A stretch of DNA of 64,000 nt, from assembly GCF_014066305.1 (NCBI RefSeq), contig NW_023501051.1:248001-312000 (forward strand). Direction: 5' to 3'. A model generated the notes under the pieces. It saw nothing but the letters and a program-made list of their open reading frames with translations, was not told the origin of the DNA and ran no database searches. Shown here piece after piece: positions 1-11,294 of this stretch. Source of the stretch: Letharia columbiana. Lineage: Eukaryota > Ascomycota > Lecanoromycetes > Lecanorales > Parmeliaceae. How positions within the stretch are numbered: position 1 is the stretch's first letter; each line of letters opens with the position of its first letter. Both the position numbers and the translations under genes were made by a program.

Positions 1-26
1 ACAGAACAGGCTGGAACAGGCTAATA

Positions 27-905
27 ATGGGTGTCCTCCAGCCACGAACCGCCTCCGTCTCACTCACGACCTACGCCGCCACCACGGTCGTCCTTGTTCT
101 GTGGCTTCTCGCCATGGTCGCGGTAGTCCTATATTTGATTCTCCAGCAGCGCAATCGCACTCAAAGACCTCAAAGTACAAGCTCTGGCGACCGCTCTGCC
201 TCACATGGCAGCACCGCTCCTCGTTTCCCTCCCAGCGATCCGACCGCGCTACCGTCGTATCCACAGCGGGCACAGGCACGGTCTCATCCACCGACTTGTC
301 CGCCATCGCTTTCAGCAACGATGAGACCTACGAAATCCCCCCCATTCCGTACGACATCACCAAACATCGACCCTGTCCCACCTGGGGCTTCGACGAGAAT
401 CGCAGACTTGGGTCATATTCCTACGGTGTCACCAACCAGGAACCCTGTCCCCGCCACGCCTTCATCGAACGAAGCAAGGCAACAAGTTCTGCTTGCTAAC
501 AACTCATCACAAGCAGCCATGATCGCGAGATTGCAGGCCATGCCACTCGCGAGTGATACCACAGACATGAGCACGGAGACGGTGGATCCCGGGAGGGAAG
601 TGGCCAATCGAAGGTATTTGGCCATGCTGGCGCAGAGGGACATCCGTGCTCGGGACCATGCGCTTTTGGGAAGCGACGATAGCACCGATGCTGGCGGTGG
701 AGCCGGAGCCGGAGCCGCACTCAGTTACGCTGTCCGTGCTAGAGGCATGGGTCCGAGGTGCGTGCGCATAGACCGAGAGAGGGAGCGGGGCCGCCCTACG
801 AGTCTAGGTGGCAGAGGGCGGGCTGTGACTTTGGGGCAAGAGAGTGGAGATGGAGAGCTGGAGAGGGTGATACCTTTGCAGGTGAAGAAGATGCCTTCCG
901 GGTGA
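27..905 (+). CDS. Hypothetical single-pass membrane protein
   Basis: Uninterrupted 292-codon frame starting at an ATG. Residues about 13-40 form one strongly hydrophobic segment (VVLVLWLLAMVAVVLYLIL) followed at once by basic residues (QQRNR), which suggests a signal anchor with the rest of the chain on the cytosolic side. The remainder is low complexity, rich in Ser, Thr, Pro and Arg, with a short Gly/Ala run near residue 230 and an Arg-rich tail. No domain is recognised and no function is proposed. No intron is needed. The window edge lies only 26 bp upstream, so an upstream exon cannot be excluded. It may be lineage-specific. Confidence 0.55.
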   Translation: MGVLQPRTASVSLTTYAATTVVLVLWLLAMVAVVLYLILQQRNRTQRPQSTSSGDRSASHGSTAPRFPPSDPTALPSYPQRAQARSHPPTCPPSLSATMRPTKSPPFRTTSPNIDPVPPGASTRIADLGHIPTVSPTRNPVPATPSSNEARQQVLLANNSSQAAMIARLQAMPLASDTTDMSTETVDPGREVANRRYLAMLAQRDIRARDHALLGSDDSTDAGGGAGAGAALSYAVRARGMGPRCVRIDRERERGRPTSLGGRGRAVTLGQESGDGELERVIPLQVKKMPSG

Positions 906-2046
906 AGGTCTTGGGGGATGAAGGAGTAGGATGGATTGGGATGGGATGGCGTGTTCGCTTGCAGGACGAGCTTGTCAGCCTTTTTGATTTGTCCGTCTGG
1001 GTGGTCTGTTTTGGTTTTTCCTGGGTACGGCCGTTTGATAGTTGGATATACATAGCTCTGACCGGTAGAAACCCTCTGCTTCCTGGCACTTTTCGCGCAC
1101 CTTTGCGCTCTGCGCCCTCAGTATGTGTGTCTTCTTCCCCCCACAGTCTCCTTGAAGTCCTTGCTCTTCTGAAGTCTTATACGTGCAAGATTAAACAAAT
1201 GAACAACCGATGGAGTAGAATCGATTTGACTTGCAAAATGACTTGCTCCCACCCCTTGTATTCATGGTGTCTTAGGCAGGATAGATTAAATATATGGAAC
1301 AGAGGGAATTCCTTGCTGGTATAGGCAACGACGATTTTTAGGGAAAGTCTGACATTGTCATTATGAGAGGGCACTGCGCCTGAATCGTACGGCTCTTACG
1401 AATTCTCCCTTGCAGGTAAAGTGACGGTTCTTAGGGAAATTTTGTGGAATTTGTCACTATTTTCTGGCACGTGCCTGAACACCACGACTTCTGTAAGTTC
1501 TCCCTTGCAGATAAAATAACAGTTCCTAAGGAAAAGTGGGTGAAGATTGCCACTATATTCTGGCACTGCACCTGAACTCTATGACTTCTACAAGTTCTCT
1601 CGTACAGAATATATGACAATTCCTAAGGAGAAGTTCGTGAAATTTGTCACTCTTGTCTGGGAATTGTTGGACTTCTACAATTATATTAAGAGAGAAATTC
1701 CGCCCTCTGTGCATAACTTTTGCTACATACTCTTACCTTTATCACATTAGCAATTAGTTTCCTTCGTTTTTTTTATCAAACTTCAATCTATTCAGGGTTA
1801 CCACGGCCACTACATTGTGCCTGACCTGAAGCTTGAGACTCGCGCAAATTTCTGTCTTTTTGTTTTCGGGACTGTATCTTATAAACAGGTGTATCCTTCT
1901 GGCTTTGGCTTTTATGCTTTTCGACATGATTTCTTCAGGGGATTGTGCTTTACTTCGACCGCCAGAGACGCATCTGATCCATTGCCGTAAGAATTTCCTA
2001 AAAGAGGCCAAGGGATGTGAGCAATTTGAGAGGTGAATATCATCTT
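906..2046. other. Intergenic, 3' ends of two convergent genes
   Basis: Stretch between the TM-protein gene (+) and the pantothenate kinase gene (-), which converge here. Apart from the tandem repeat at 1330-1695 it holds only short frames without protein-like composition. No gene is supported. Confidence 0.6.
1330..1695. repeat. Degenerate ~95-bp tandem repeat, about 3.8 units
   Basis: Units begin near 1330, 1425, 1520 and 1617 (spacing 95, 95, 97). Each carries a TTCYTARGG-like start, a GTCACTNTT-like middle, a TGGCAC..TGCCTGAAC block and an end resembling TTCTCCCTTGCAG. The last unit is truncated. Units can be framed as GT...CAG blocks with a CTGAAC and a pyrimidine tract before the AG, so they look intron-like, but they lie between convergent genes and no coding context is visible. 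Confidence 0.75.
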
Positions 2047-3459
2047 TCACTCTTCGAAGCTATTTCTTCGGCCCCAAATTTTTGGCTGGCGCTTTACGAA
2101 TGCTCCAACGGATCCCAGATAGCCTTCGTGGCGGAGGAAGTACGCTTCCTTTTCGCCGTTCGACCAGAACCTGATGGCATACGATAAGGTGTTCATGGTT
2201 TGCCGATGTCCACGGATGAAAGAGCCTCCGAAATAAATGTGCTCAAGCTTATGCTTTTCGCTTTGCAGGTACGCAATTTGGCCGATGTTGTTACTAACGG
2301 CGTATAACAAACTTCTACTGATGTCTTCTGGGGCGAATGCCCGGTCTGGATCAGAACTTCCACTCGCTGGTTGAGGATCACCGTTCGACAATCCATTTCC
2401 ATCTTCGGCATCGTCCTCACCTTGCCTCTTCATCTTGAAGACTTTGCCGAAGCTGCTGGCAATGGTACTGGTCTTCAACCCAATTTTGCTGTAGTCCGTG
2501 CCGTATATGTCACCAACAAGCATATCGACTGTTGTATTGTCGCCTCGGTCAGCCATGGCTAGCATATCGTCGAACGTCCTTGCTCCGGTAAGCAGAGACA
2601 GAAGACCCCACAGAGTGCCTCCGCCGAGTGAGGTGCCACCAATGCGCTCGAATTGTTTCGGCCCTGAGACCTTTACCATTGAGACGCCTGATCCAATGTT
2701 GACCAGGAGGTATGGATAGATATTGGCACGTGGTTCCTCGAAGTGCATTGGATCCAGATCCGCGTAGGTGAAGACTTCGCGTGGGATCTCAGTGATGAAG
2801 AAATCAAGGCCCATGATTAAGCACTCCATCTCGTCTTCGCGAAGCACTTCTACCCCCAACACATTCTTCATCTCGTCGTAAAACTTGTACGCTCCTCCAC
2901 CAGTTGCCACAATGCATAGCTCTCCAGGCTGAGACCCATTCAGAGGTTGCTGCTTAGCCTTCAGTTCCTGCACGACTTTGAAGCACTGATCGATTCTATC
3001 GGTCTCAAATTTGAGAAAGTTGAGTCTGCCTCCCAGCTGAAAAAGTCGTTGGGGTCAGCATTCCCTCATCAGGATAGTCGTTGGACGAAATAAATGGAGA
3101 CGATTGCTTTAAACAGTGGCTAGCAGCTCAAAGTTCCACGCAATCAATCAATCAATTGTAACTGTCCGAAACGTACACACCTCCTTGGAATCCGGTTCAC
3201 GCGAAAAGTAGACGAGCTTGGCAAGAGACCCGCCTATATCAAGTGCAACATGGCTAACTACACCCTTATGATTGGGTAGGCGGATGCATCTGGTGTCATG
3301 CTGCGCTCCGTCATCTGGCTGATTGCCCGTAATAGAAGCCACTTCATCCGCAATGAAAGCCCCTTGCACGTTGATTTTAACGGAACCTGGAGAGAGGATA
3401 GTCTCATCGAGTACAGAATCCCTTCGCTCTTGGAGGGTTGGACGGCGGCTGTCTGACAT
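2047..3459 (-). CDS. Pantothenate kinase (eukaryotic type II)
   Basis: Phosphorylates pantothenate with ATP, the first and controlling step of coenzyme A synthesis, in the cytosol. Two exons on the minus strand: 3181-3459 and 2047-3036, with a 144-bp GT-AG intron at 3037-3180, giving 422 aa. The N-terminal exon has the glycine-rich nucleotide-binding start DIGGSLAKLVYF. Across the junction the chain reads ELGGRLNFLKFETDRIDQC, matching the family. Exon 2 carries ATGGGAYKF, VNIGSGVSMVKV, the GGTSLGGGTLWGL loop and the C-terminal YFGGSFIRGH block. The start is taken as the ATG at 3459 (GCC before ATG); the frame upstream is open only through a TTG codon. The intron is long for this window and may be a diverged introner-like element. 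Confidence 0.93.
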
Positions 3460-4166
3460 GGCTGACGTCCTGAGGATAAACAAGCTCGGAAGCGTGAGAC
3501 TTTGACGTCTGCAGGGTCGTAATGAGTCATCAAGACTTTATCAAAACAGAAGAGGGCCCATTCTGACTCGGCTTATTCCCTGGTCAGGCCGATAGTCCCG
3601 AGGGCCAGGAACCGCGTCATATATGCCGAATAATCATGTAATGTTGCACCAAGTACCGTGCTTAGAAAGAGCATACACAGCTCGCGCACAATGCATTAAT
3701 GATGCCCGTGTGTCGCGTGATTCCTTTTCTTTAATGGACATACAACGCAGCATGAGGTACAGAGTACAGTAGTCACTTAGCTTCCGGCTACACTAAAGTA
3801 CCTTACCGTACTTACCTTATCTCCGAGTCCGCTAAATACGCGCATCGCAGCGGGAATAGCCGAATGGCCGTCGTGACGTCATCGGAAATGCAGAGTTGGA
3901 GGATAAAGTAAAGTACATGAACTCGGTAACTCTCGGTCAGCATTAATATTCGCATGACTGCCGAAAAGCCGATGTGCAAATATGAAAGAGTCCCTTCAAA
4001 CATGCCTTGTTATATGAATACCTACTCCCTCGCCCCGCGCCTTATTGACTTACCTACCAAAAACAACTTATCCTATATCTACCTTTTCTTTTTCCATTGG
4101 ATTGTTCCCTAATCAATACATATAAATCAGTCTCTCATACTTCCAAAATCGGTTTGGTCGAGGGAC
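3460..4166. other. Divergent promoter region, PanK / MFS transporter
   Basis: 707 bp between divergent start codons. Contains no convincing reading frame. It must hold both promoters and the 5' UTRs. A short stretch around 3790-3815 repeats ACCTTACCGTACTTACCTTA-like words. No defined regulator site is claimed. Confidence 0.5.
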
Positions 4167-6044
4167 ATGCCAGAATTGAAACTTAGCCGTTCTGCACCAA
4201 CGCCCAGCTCAGAACCCAGAGCTCAAATCCGCCGTGGCCGGTCCAACACAGCCAATCGTCCCCATCTACAGCACGTCTTTTCTGCGCAGCACCTCGATGA
4301 TGTCTCAAACTACCACGGTGGCGACCACGACTCAAAACTTGAGGACGAAGATGACCAGACCGAATACTCTGATGAGCTTGAGCAAGTGAGGAACGAAGAC
4401 TTTGACGAAGCCGCTAGAAATGGCGAAGATGAGGTGGCCGAGGTTCGAATGGGCGTTCTCGACACGCGAGACCTCGAGGCAAACCTGGAGAAGAAACAAA
4501 GTACGAGATCGATCAAGGATCCCAATTTGGTACGAGTGGTTGACTGTATCCTCTGCAATATGACAGTATGATTGACTGGCTTTCTAGGTATCGTGGGATG
4601 GCCCCGAAGACCCTGAAAATCCCAAGAATTGGACTTTTGGGCGTAAATGGGCTGCGACGCTTATTGTATCATGCTTCACCCTCATCTCGCCTGTCTCGTC
4701 GTCAATGGTGGCACCTGCTCTCACATCAATATCCAAAGAATTTGGCATAACGAACGAGGTGGAGTCGCAGCTCGTGTTGTCTGTCTTCGTCCTAGCATAT
4801 GCGATCGGGCCTCTATTTTTGGGTCCGCTTTCCGAAATATACGGCCGCGTACCGGTCCTTCAAATTGCGAACTTGGTATATCTGATCTTCAATATTGCAT
4901 GTGGGGCCAGCAGAAACAAGGGGGAGATGATCGCGTTCCGATTTCTTGCTGGTCTTGGAGGGTCTGCGCCATTGGCGGTACGTCTGCTTGGGGTCGAGAT
5001 ATGCGGCTGTCGTAGGAGCTTGCTGACTCTCTACAGCTTGGTGGTGGCGTCCTCAGCGATTGTTGGCGAGCGGAAGAAAGAGGTCGTGCGATCAGCATCT
5101 ACAGTCTTGCTCCCCTTCTTGGGCCAGCCATTGGTCCCATAGCAGGTGGCTTCATTACCCAGAACACAACGTGGAGATGGGCTTTCTGGGCCACGTCGAT
5201 TGCCGATGGGGTCATCCAGATCATGGGGCTCTTCTTCCTCAAGGAAACATATCCACCCACCCTACTTCTCGCGAAAGCAAAAAAGCTTCGAAAAGATACC
5301 GGCAATGCAGCTCTTCATACGGAGTTTGAGCATCCTGAACGGACGCTTGCCAATACCATGAAGCGCAGCCTGATCCGCCCATTCAAGCTTTTGGGTACGC
5401 AACCAATAGTTCAAGCCCTGGCGATTTATATGGCATATCTTTACGGCCTCATGTATCTCGTTTTGTCCACATTTCCAGGTCTGTGGGAAAACCAGTACCA
5501 CGAGTCCATTGGCATTGGTGGCCTGAACTACATCTCTCTGGGCGTCGGCTTCTTCCTTGGAACTCAAATCTGCGCTCCAGTAAATGATCGTATCTACCGT
5601 CGATTGAAGACAAAGAATGACAATGTTGGCCGCCCGGAGTTTCGCACGCCTCTAATGATTCCAGGTAGCCTACTCGTTCCCTCTGGCCTCTTTATATACG
5701 GCTGGTGTTCACAGTACCACACACATTGGATAGGACCGAATATCGGCGCTGCCCTCTTTGCGGCAGGTGTTATCATTGGCTTCCAATGTATTCAGACATA
5801 TCTTGTCGACTCCTATACGCGTTTCGCAGCTTCGGCTATCGCGGCGGCGACGGTACTCAGAAGTCTTGCAGGTTTCGGTTTCCCATTGTTTGCTCCTTAT
5901 ATGTACAATGCCTTGAATTATGGCTGGGGAAACAGTCTGTTAGGATTCATCGCTCTTGGATTGGGCATACCAGCACCATTTCTGTTGTGGTTTTTCGGGG
6001 AAAAATTGAGAGAGAGGAGTCCTTTTGCTGCTGGCGGTGATTAG
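4167..6044 (+). CDS. MFS transporter, DHA1 drug:H+ antiporter type
   Basis: Predicted plasma-membrane proton antiporter of the major facilitator superfamily. Three exons: 4167-4529, 4588-4977 and 5037-6044 (introns of 58 and 59 bp, phase 0), 586 aa. The first ~140 residues are a polar, acidic cytosolic tail. Then comes the DHA1 hallmark ENPKNWTFGRKW before TM1, motif A as GPLSEIYGR between TM2 and TM3, and the antiporter motif C as GPAIGPIAGG in TM5. Second-half TMs lie at roughly residues 370-570. This family includes fungal polyamine and drug exporters such as Tpo1 and Flr1; the substrate cannot be told from sequence. Next to an aldo/keto reductase, but no other pathway genes accompany them. 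Confidence 0.9.
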
Positions 6045-6518
6045 GTGTATTGGCAGAGAGAGGCCTTGGTAGTCTTGGTTGCGGTGAATGCAGTGCATAT
6101 AGAATATAGATGGAGTTTCGTGTACATGTATCTAGATACAACAGACATCGAGATCCCTACCAAATTGACAGCTTTTAATCTCATCAATGACAAAATTTTG
6201 TTAGATGTCCAGGAACGAGCAAAATCATAGAACCAGTACCTATTTATTCGAGAATTTAATGAGGATCTTTCAGCCGCATGCTCAGGGTCCAATGCTTCGG
6301 CTTGGACCTTCTCGCCGTTGCTTGAGCTGAGTACTTGGACCTTTAGGTCTTTATGACATATAAGCGTCGTTCTCTCACCGCGCCTGATCTGCTCACGTAC
6401 CAGAGTCACACCTCATCTTACATCCCAGTCTACTACCAGTCGCCTCCCCTCCAAGCCCCAAAGCTGTTTCAGTAAGCTCCCACAGCATCAATACCTTGTC
6501 AAACGCAGCGTGAGCACC
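6045..6518. other. Intergenic, MFS 3' end to AKR promoter
   Basis: 474 bp between two genes in the same direction. No reading frame of quality on either strand. Expected to hold the transporter terminator and the reductase promoter. Confidence 0.5.
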
Positions 6519-7550
6519 ATGGCGGCCGACATCCCCAAAGCAGTGTACAAGCAGCTTGGTAAGAGCGGTCTGAGAGTCTCTGTGCCGATTCTTGGTGCTA
6601 TGAGCATTGGAGACAAGAGATGGCAGCAATGGGTCACGGAAGAGGATGAAGCGCTACCTTTACTGAAGGCTGCTTACGACCGAGGCTTGAATACGTGGGA
6701 CACAGCCAATGTGTACAGCAATGGCGCGTCTGAAGAGATCATTGGCAAGGCAATCAAGAAATACAACATCCCTCGCCATAAACTGGTCATTTGCACGAAG
6801 TTGTGTGGTACTGTTCGTGAAGGAAATAGCCCAGAGGTGATGGCTCTCAAGGATATCGACAACACGGTCGATTATGTCAATCAGCGAGGACTGTCACGAC
6901 AGGGAATCTTAGCTGCTGTCAATGCCTCTCTCGCGCGTTTAGACACATCCTACATCGATCTCTTACAAATACACCGCTTCGACAAGACCGTCCCGGTCGA
7001 AGAGACTATGAAAGCACTGCACGACCTTGTCGAAAGTGGGAAAGTGCATTACATAGGGGCAAGCTCCATGTGGGCGTATCAATTCGCAACGATGCAATTC
7101 GTGGCCGAGAAGAATGGATGGACGAAGTTCGTATCGATGCAGAACGCCTATAACTTACTCTACCGAGAGGAAGAGAGAGAGATGAATAAGTTCTGCATGG
7201 AGACAGGCGTTGGATTGATACCATGGGGACCGCTGTCTCAAGGTCAGCTCGCTCGCCCATTTCATGTCAACGGCAGCACCACTCGCTCTTCTGGCAAGCC
7301 AGCGCTGCCAGAAGCAGACATCTCAATTATCTCCCGAGTAGAGGAGCTTGCCAAAAAGAAAAATTGGAAGATGGGTCATGTAGCGTTGGCGTGGCTCAAT
7401 TACAAAGGCATCTGTAGTCCTATTTGTGGGTTCAGCAGTGTGGCGAGGTTGGATGAAGCGTTGGAGGCTAGGGGAAAGGAATTGACCGTGGAAGAGGTGA
7501 AGCATCTGGAAGAACCATATACCCCCAAAAATGTCTTCGGCCATGGCTAG
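6519..7550 (+). CDS. Aldo/keto reductase
   Basis: NADPH-dependent carbonyl reductase of the AKR superfamily, TIM-barrel fold, likely cytosolic. 343 aa, no introns. The start is the ATG at 6519 in an ideal CACCATGGC context; the frame extends 9 bp upstream only through a GTG. The catalytic tetrad is intact: Asp in [10 protein letters not shown], Tyr in the same block, Lys in VICTKLC and His in LLQIHRFD. The C-terminal NADP-binding loop appears as [12 protein letters not shown]. It resembles the fungal group containing yeast Aad-type and versiconal-acetate-reductase-like enzymes. Substrate unknown. Downstream of the MFS gene by 474 bp, in the same direction. Confidence 0.92.
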   Translation: MAADIPKAVYKQLGKSGLRVSVPILGAMSIGDKRWQQWVTEEDEALPLLKAAYDRGLNTWDTANVYSNGASEEIIGKAIKKYNIPRHKLVICTKLCGTVREGNSPEVMALKDIDNTVDYVNQRGLSRQGILAAVNASLARLDTSYIDLLQIHRFDKTVPVEETMKALHDLVESGKVHYIGASSMWAYQFATMQFVAEKNGWTKFVSMQNAYNLLYREEEREMNKFCMETGVGLIPWGPLSQGQLARPFHVNGSTTRSSGKPALPEADISIISRVEELAKKKNWKMGHVALAWLNYKGICSPICGFSSVARLDEALEARGKELTVEEVKHLEEPYTPKNVFGHG

Positions 7551-8241
7551 CAAGGAATGAATATTTGGCGGTATGGAGTTGCGTATCAAAGTCATTTCTA
7601 GCAAGGCCACTTCAGCACTGGCGTGAATAGCAGAGTTGCCTATCGAAAACAGTATGCCGAGTTCCTAAACCCGGACTCATGCAATACCAAGGGGATCAAA
7701 TATCATCTTTCCAAGAACCAAGCCTTCTCCCTCACGCCATCGCTGTTTCCACTACCGTTGAGCTGTATCTCTGGCCCTCTCTTCGGTTTACGCCGAAAAC
7801 CCAGGTTTCGCCATGGCTACAATCGCTGGCTCGAGCTTGCTCTTGCCGATTTTTAACCCTTCCATCTCGCGATTTCCTTCGACCAGGCAGTCATTGATGT
7901 TCTACTCCAACAAGACTCCTAGCCCGCTCGCATGTTCTGCCCGAAATACCTCCACCCTTGCTCTAGTCTCACTTTGGTGACGATGGCCTCGGAAAAATTA
8001 AGATGCACGAGAATTCTCGTTTGAACAACAGCATGTGAGTAGATCGTGCCACCATACTTATAATCTCTTCCAAGGTTAACTATTAATCGTGGGCTTAGAT
8101 GCATAGGGAAGGAGCGATGGCTGGGAATTACCTATCGACTCTAGCCTGATCCCAGGAGGCATCCCGTCTCATTGCGTTGAGCACCATAGATATTATCATA
8201 GAATATCTTACTCATTCATCTCTTTCCCGAGGCCTCCCGTT
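7551..8241. other. Intergenic, no gene seen
   Basis: 691 bp between the reductase and the next gene. Short overlapping frames lack protein-like composition. No repeat or RNA gene recognised. Confidence 0.5.
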
Positions 8242-9561
8242 ATGGATAACCAGAAGCTAGTAGCAATTTGCAGGCACGACTTACGATTGGAAGAAGATTA
8301 CGACATTGCTCGACTAATCAGAGAGGTCAAAATAGTACAAGAGGATTCGAGCGACACCTATGCCAGGCTCACTAGAAAGCACAGAATCAAGGCTCGGGAG
8401 ATATTGTCCGGGTATATGTTAGCTTGGGAATATGTGGAAGACCTGGACGGCTCAGGTTATGGCCAACGCTTCTGGCTGTGCGTGTTTTCGGAATCCGTAT
8501 TTCCTCTTCTGAACCAAACCTTGAGTCTCGAGACACGCCTTGGGAGTGTTCACTCTCTAGACGTTTCTCAAGGCTCGCTAAACTCCCTCAAACAAGCAAG
8601 ACTGACCCTGAATCATAATCCAGAGGGAAGTCGTCTCGTCCCGATGCTCTTATCTGGCCTGAGGATAAGAAGAAGTGGTGTGCAATGACAAGCTTTCAGC
8701 TCAACATACTGATATATGCTAGGATCCTCGCGGGCGTCGAGAAGATGTTCAACGACTTGCAGGACTATGCAATAATTGACCGGCAGAAGAGGAAATCACG
8801 GCCAATACCAGAGATTGATAAAAAAGCGGTAAGTATACGTCGATGAGCAAAATTCCCACATCTGACACCTAGTGCCTGGAGTCTAGGATGCCGGAAATGA
8901 CCCACCTCCACCGGGTGCACAATCAACATTTGGACCACCAACAAAACATGGTAGTAGAAGGGATAAGCAACCCAAGACTGATGTCACCCTGGTCCCATAC
9001 AACGTGGCTCCTATTGCCCAAGATGCAAAGCCCGGCGAACGAGCCGCCAGCCAGAAGGAGGAGCCAAAGAAAGCAGCCAGCGAGGAGTCCTACGACGTGG
9101 ATCCCAGTACGCGACCAGAAGGAGCCGTCACCGACGAGTCTGGCGAAGAGACACCATCCAGGAAGAGAGCATTAACGCCTCCGTACATCCCAGAAAAGGG
9201 TCTTCACCAGACATGGCCAGCTTTCGGGTTCAAGATCGTCAGTAAGGAAGGAGCTCGGGCTCTAAGAAACCGGGCTGTAAAGATCGACGACTCCGAAGAA
9301 TCAACGTCTAAGACTACTCCCATGACGCCCCGTAGATCCAAGGGCTCGAGGGTGAAGGCGAACCGGAAGCAGGATTCAGCAGAGAAGAACTCCAGCACTG
9401 TATCTGCAGAGAGAAGCGAAGAGGAACATATCGATATCGAGGAGCCGAAAAAAACTGGGAAGGGCCGCCTCCCCAGCTTACCAAATTCGCTTTTGACTCG
9501 TCGTCAAGCCGCATCGGCGAAAGCAACTGGCAATGGCAGCCCGAGATCAGAAGATGATTGA
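8242..9561 (+). CDS. Unrecognised basic, low-complexity protein
   Basis: Three exons: 8242-8477, 8624-8828 and 8887-9561, 371 aa; both junctions keep frame. The first half is ordered: residues 1-80 contain YDIARLIREVKIVQED and AREILSGYMLAWEYVED, then exon 2 has WPEDKKKWCAMTSFQLN followed by ARILAGVEKMFNDLQDY. The second half is disordered, Lys/Glu/Ser rich, with a conserved-looking aromatic patch (ALTPPYIPEKGLHQTWPAF) and several basic runs compatible with nuclear location. No family is recognised. Intron 1 (8478-8623, 146 bp) is a member of the repeated intron family described in the findings; intron 2 is an ordinary 58-bp intron. The frame through intron 1 is open by chance, so a naive call ends at 8688. 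Confidence 0.75.
8478..8623 (+). repeat. Introner-like element copy 1 (intron 1 of the gene at 8242)
   Basis: 146 bp running exactly from a GTGCGT donor to a CCAG acceptor. Ungapped comparison with 26073-26219 shows most of the first 86 positions identical, including CTTGAGTCT, GAGACA and CTTGGGAGT blocks. The branch region is ACTGACCCTGAATC, about 15 nt before the AG. Removing it joins the two protein halves in frame. Confidence 0.85.
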
Positions 9562-10289
9562 GCAAACGGCGAAGCCAGCCTCTCAGCAGTCCCGAGTAGC
9601 GATGGCCCAGCTGTTCAAAGGTCTCCAAAATCCCTCAGCGAACACCACTAATTTGCAAATGAGAGAGTGAGAAGGGCCCAGAGAGGGTACATCGAGTCAC
9701 GCTGCCCGGACGTTATGAAAGGAAACTGTGGACATGGAGGACTAAGAAGTAGGCTTGTGAGTGGTCAAGCAGTCAGCAATGGGATATTGCGTAATGAAAG
9801 ATTCACCAGATCAAAGGACCAAATGCACTTGTGATCGTGAACTTGCCAGCCGGCTCCCAATTCGTGCCATGTCCGAGACAGTAATTCTTGCACAGCGCAG
9901 CAGACATAGCTACGAATGCTTCCCCTGAGTCCAACAACTCGGCTAACGGCTGCTGCAGGTTCATAGCTGAATGATGGAAGATTAGAAGTGAAATTCTTAT
10001 AGACACATTAGCAACAGCAGCACGAAAGCTAGCCTCCTCGAATAACGTTCCTTCACTATATGCTTCAGGCTTCGATCCGTAGATTGCGCACCATCAAGAG
10101 GGACCAAACGCATGAAATCGGGGAGGCCTTCTCCGGACAGACGATTCAATCATCGAGGTTCGAATAGAAGTTCTTTATTGCTCCTGAGCGTACGTAGCTA
10201 CGGCCGCTGCATAGCAAGATCATCCTTCGTTCTGCCCCTGCTTCTTCACAACATCCTTCCCTTCTGCCACCCCCCTCAAATCAATGAAC
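9562..10289. other. Int​ergenic, no gene seen
   Basis: 728 bp between convergent gene ends (gene at 8242 on +, eL37 on -). Nothing protein-like on either strand; a GGTTCGAATA word near 10159 is not part of a tRNA cloverleaf. Confidence 0.5.
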
Positions 10290-10871
10290 CTACGCTGGAT
10301 TCGTAGTCGTCCCCCTCGCTCCCTTTGGTGCACCAGTCTGGAACCCATTCTTGAACTTGCGCGGCACCTCCTTCATCGAGCGCATGCGGCCGGTACCGGT
10401 GGTCTTTCTTCGCTTGGCTTTCATTCCCCAGTTGTCTGTGGAATACGAGTTAGATATTGGTGCGCAATAGCGGCTGGAGAGGAAGGTTGTAGGTGGAAGT
10501 GGATGAAGATTGAGTGCGATTATTCCGAGGAGATTTCAAGGATGGAGAGAGCGTACATTGGCGGATCTTAGCAGCAGGATAGCCACATGACGAGCACGTG
10601 TGCTTCTGGATGTGAAGAGAGCGGCGACCTGGGACAGATGCGATTAGCAAGGCGTTCGATCCATAAGAGGGCCTCGCAGTTGACGGATGTTTGGGCCTGG
10701 GAAGCCAATTTTGCTATGACCAACGCAGAGGAGATGGACTGAGCTTACCGCAGCGTCTGCACAAAGTGTGAGTCTTGTTATGGCGTTTACCAAAGGACGA
10801 GGTACCCTTCGCTATTTGGAGGTCAGTTGCGACCCTTTTTGGCTTGTCCCGGGCTTCTCGAACGCACTCAT
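10290..10871 (-). CDS. 60S ribosomal protein eL37
   Basis: Zinc-binding protein of the large cytosolic ribosomal subunit. Four exons on the minus strand: 10868-10871, 10749-10811, 10557-10628 and 10290-10435, 94 aa. The first exon holds only ATGA; the junction gives [19 protein letters not shown]. The zinc site is CRRC followed by CSSCG, then [17 protein letters not shown], all matching the family. Introns are 56, 120 and 121 bp. The C-terminus ends in [10 protein letters not shown]. Upstream at 11027-11051 are two motifs also found in the other ribosomal-protein promoters of this window. Confidence 0.96.
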
Positions 10872-11294
10872 CTTGGGCTAGGTTGTCTATTGTACTATAT
10901 CAGCCATAGAGTGATGGTCATTTGTGGAAGGATATACATACCCTCTCGCGATGTCAATGTGGTGGCTGTATGGGTGGTCGTGAACTGGTAAATTTGGAAG
11001 ATTGACGTGCGAAAATCTGCCAAGACCTCGCTTGATTGTCATTAGCGCCCGCGATTTAGTCGTACCGGCGCCCGCAGATTACGGACTCACAGAGTCTGTC
11101 CCTCGGTCTTCAATTACTTTACTCTTCTCGTTGTCATTTCTTTATCAGATTGACAGCGGTGGAGCTGAATGATGGCAAGTGACTCTGTATTAGCACGAGT
11201 TTATATTCGTTCATGGATTCTTTCCTTCGACCAAGGCTCCGCTAATGCAATCTACCCAGTCTTCATCCGGCTTCCAGTACCGGACTCGAGACGC
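10872..11294. promoter_or_regulatory. eL37 promoter region and ELP6 3' flank
   Basis: 423 bp between the eL37 start and the ELP6 stop, both on the minus strand. Contains ATTAGCGCCCG at 11041-11051, the exact complement of an 11-mer in the eL21/uS4 promoter, and CTCGCTT at 11027-11033. No gene seen. Confidence 0.5.

Noticed and set aside
6510..6518. Upstream start of the aldo/keto reductase
   Set aside because: The codon is GTG, while the ATG at 6519 has an ideal context.
4167..7550. MFS transporter plus aldo/keto reductase as a biosynthetic cluster
   Set aside because: No backbone enzyme or pathway regulator lies nearby; adjacency alone is weak.
8242..8688. A 148-codon continuous frame as the complete gene
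   Set aside because: Its second half is the repeated intron; splicing at 8478-8623 joins protein-like sequence on both sides in frame.
10150..10170. tRNA-like GGTTCGAATA word
   Set aside because: No acceptor or anticodon stem can be built around it.
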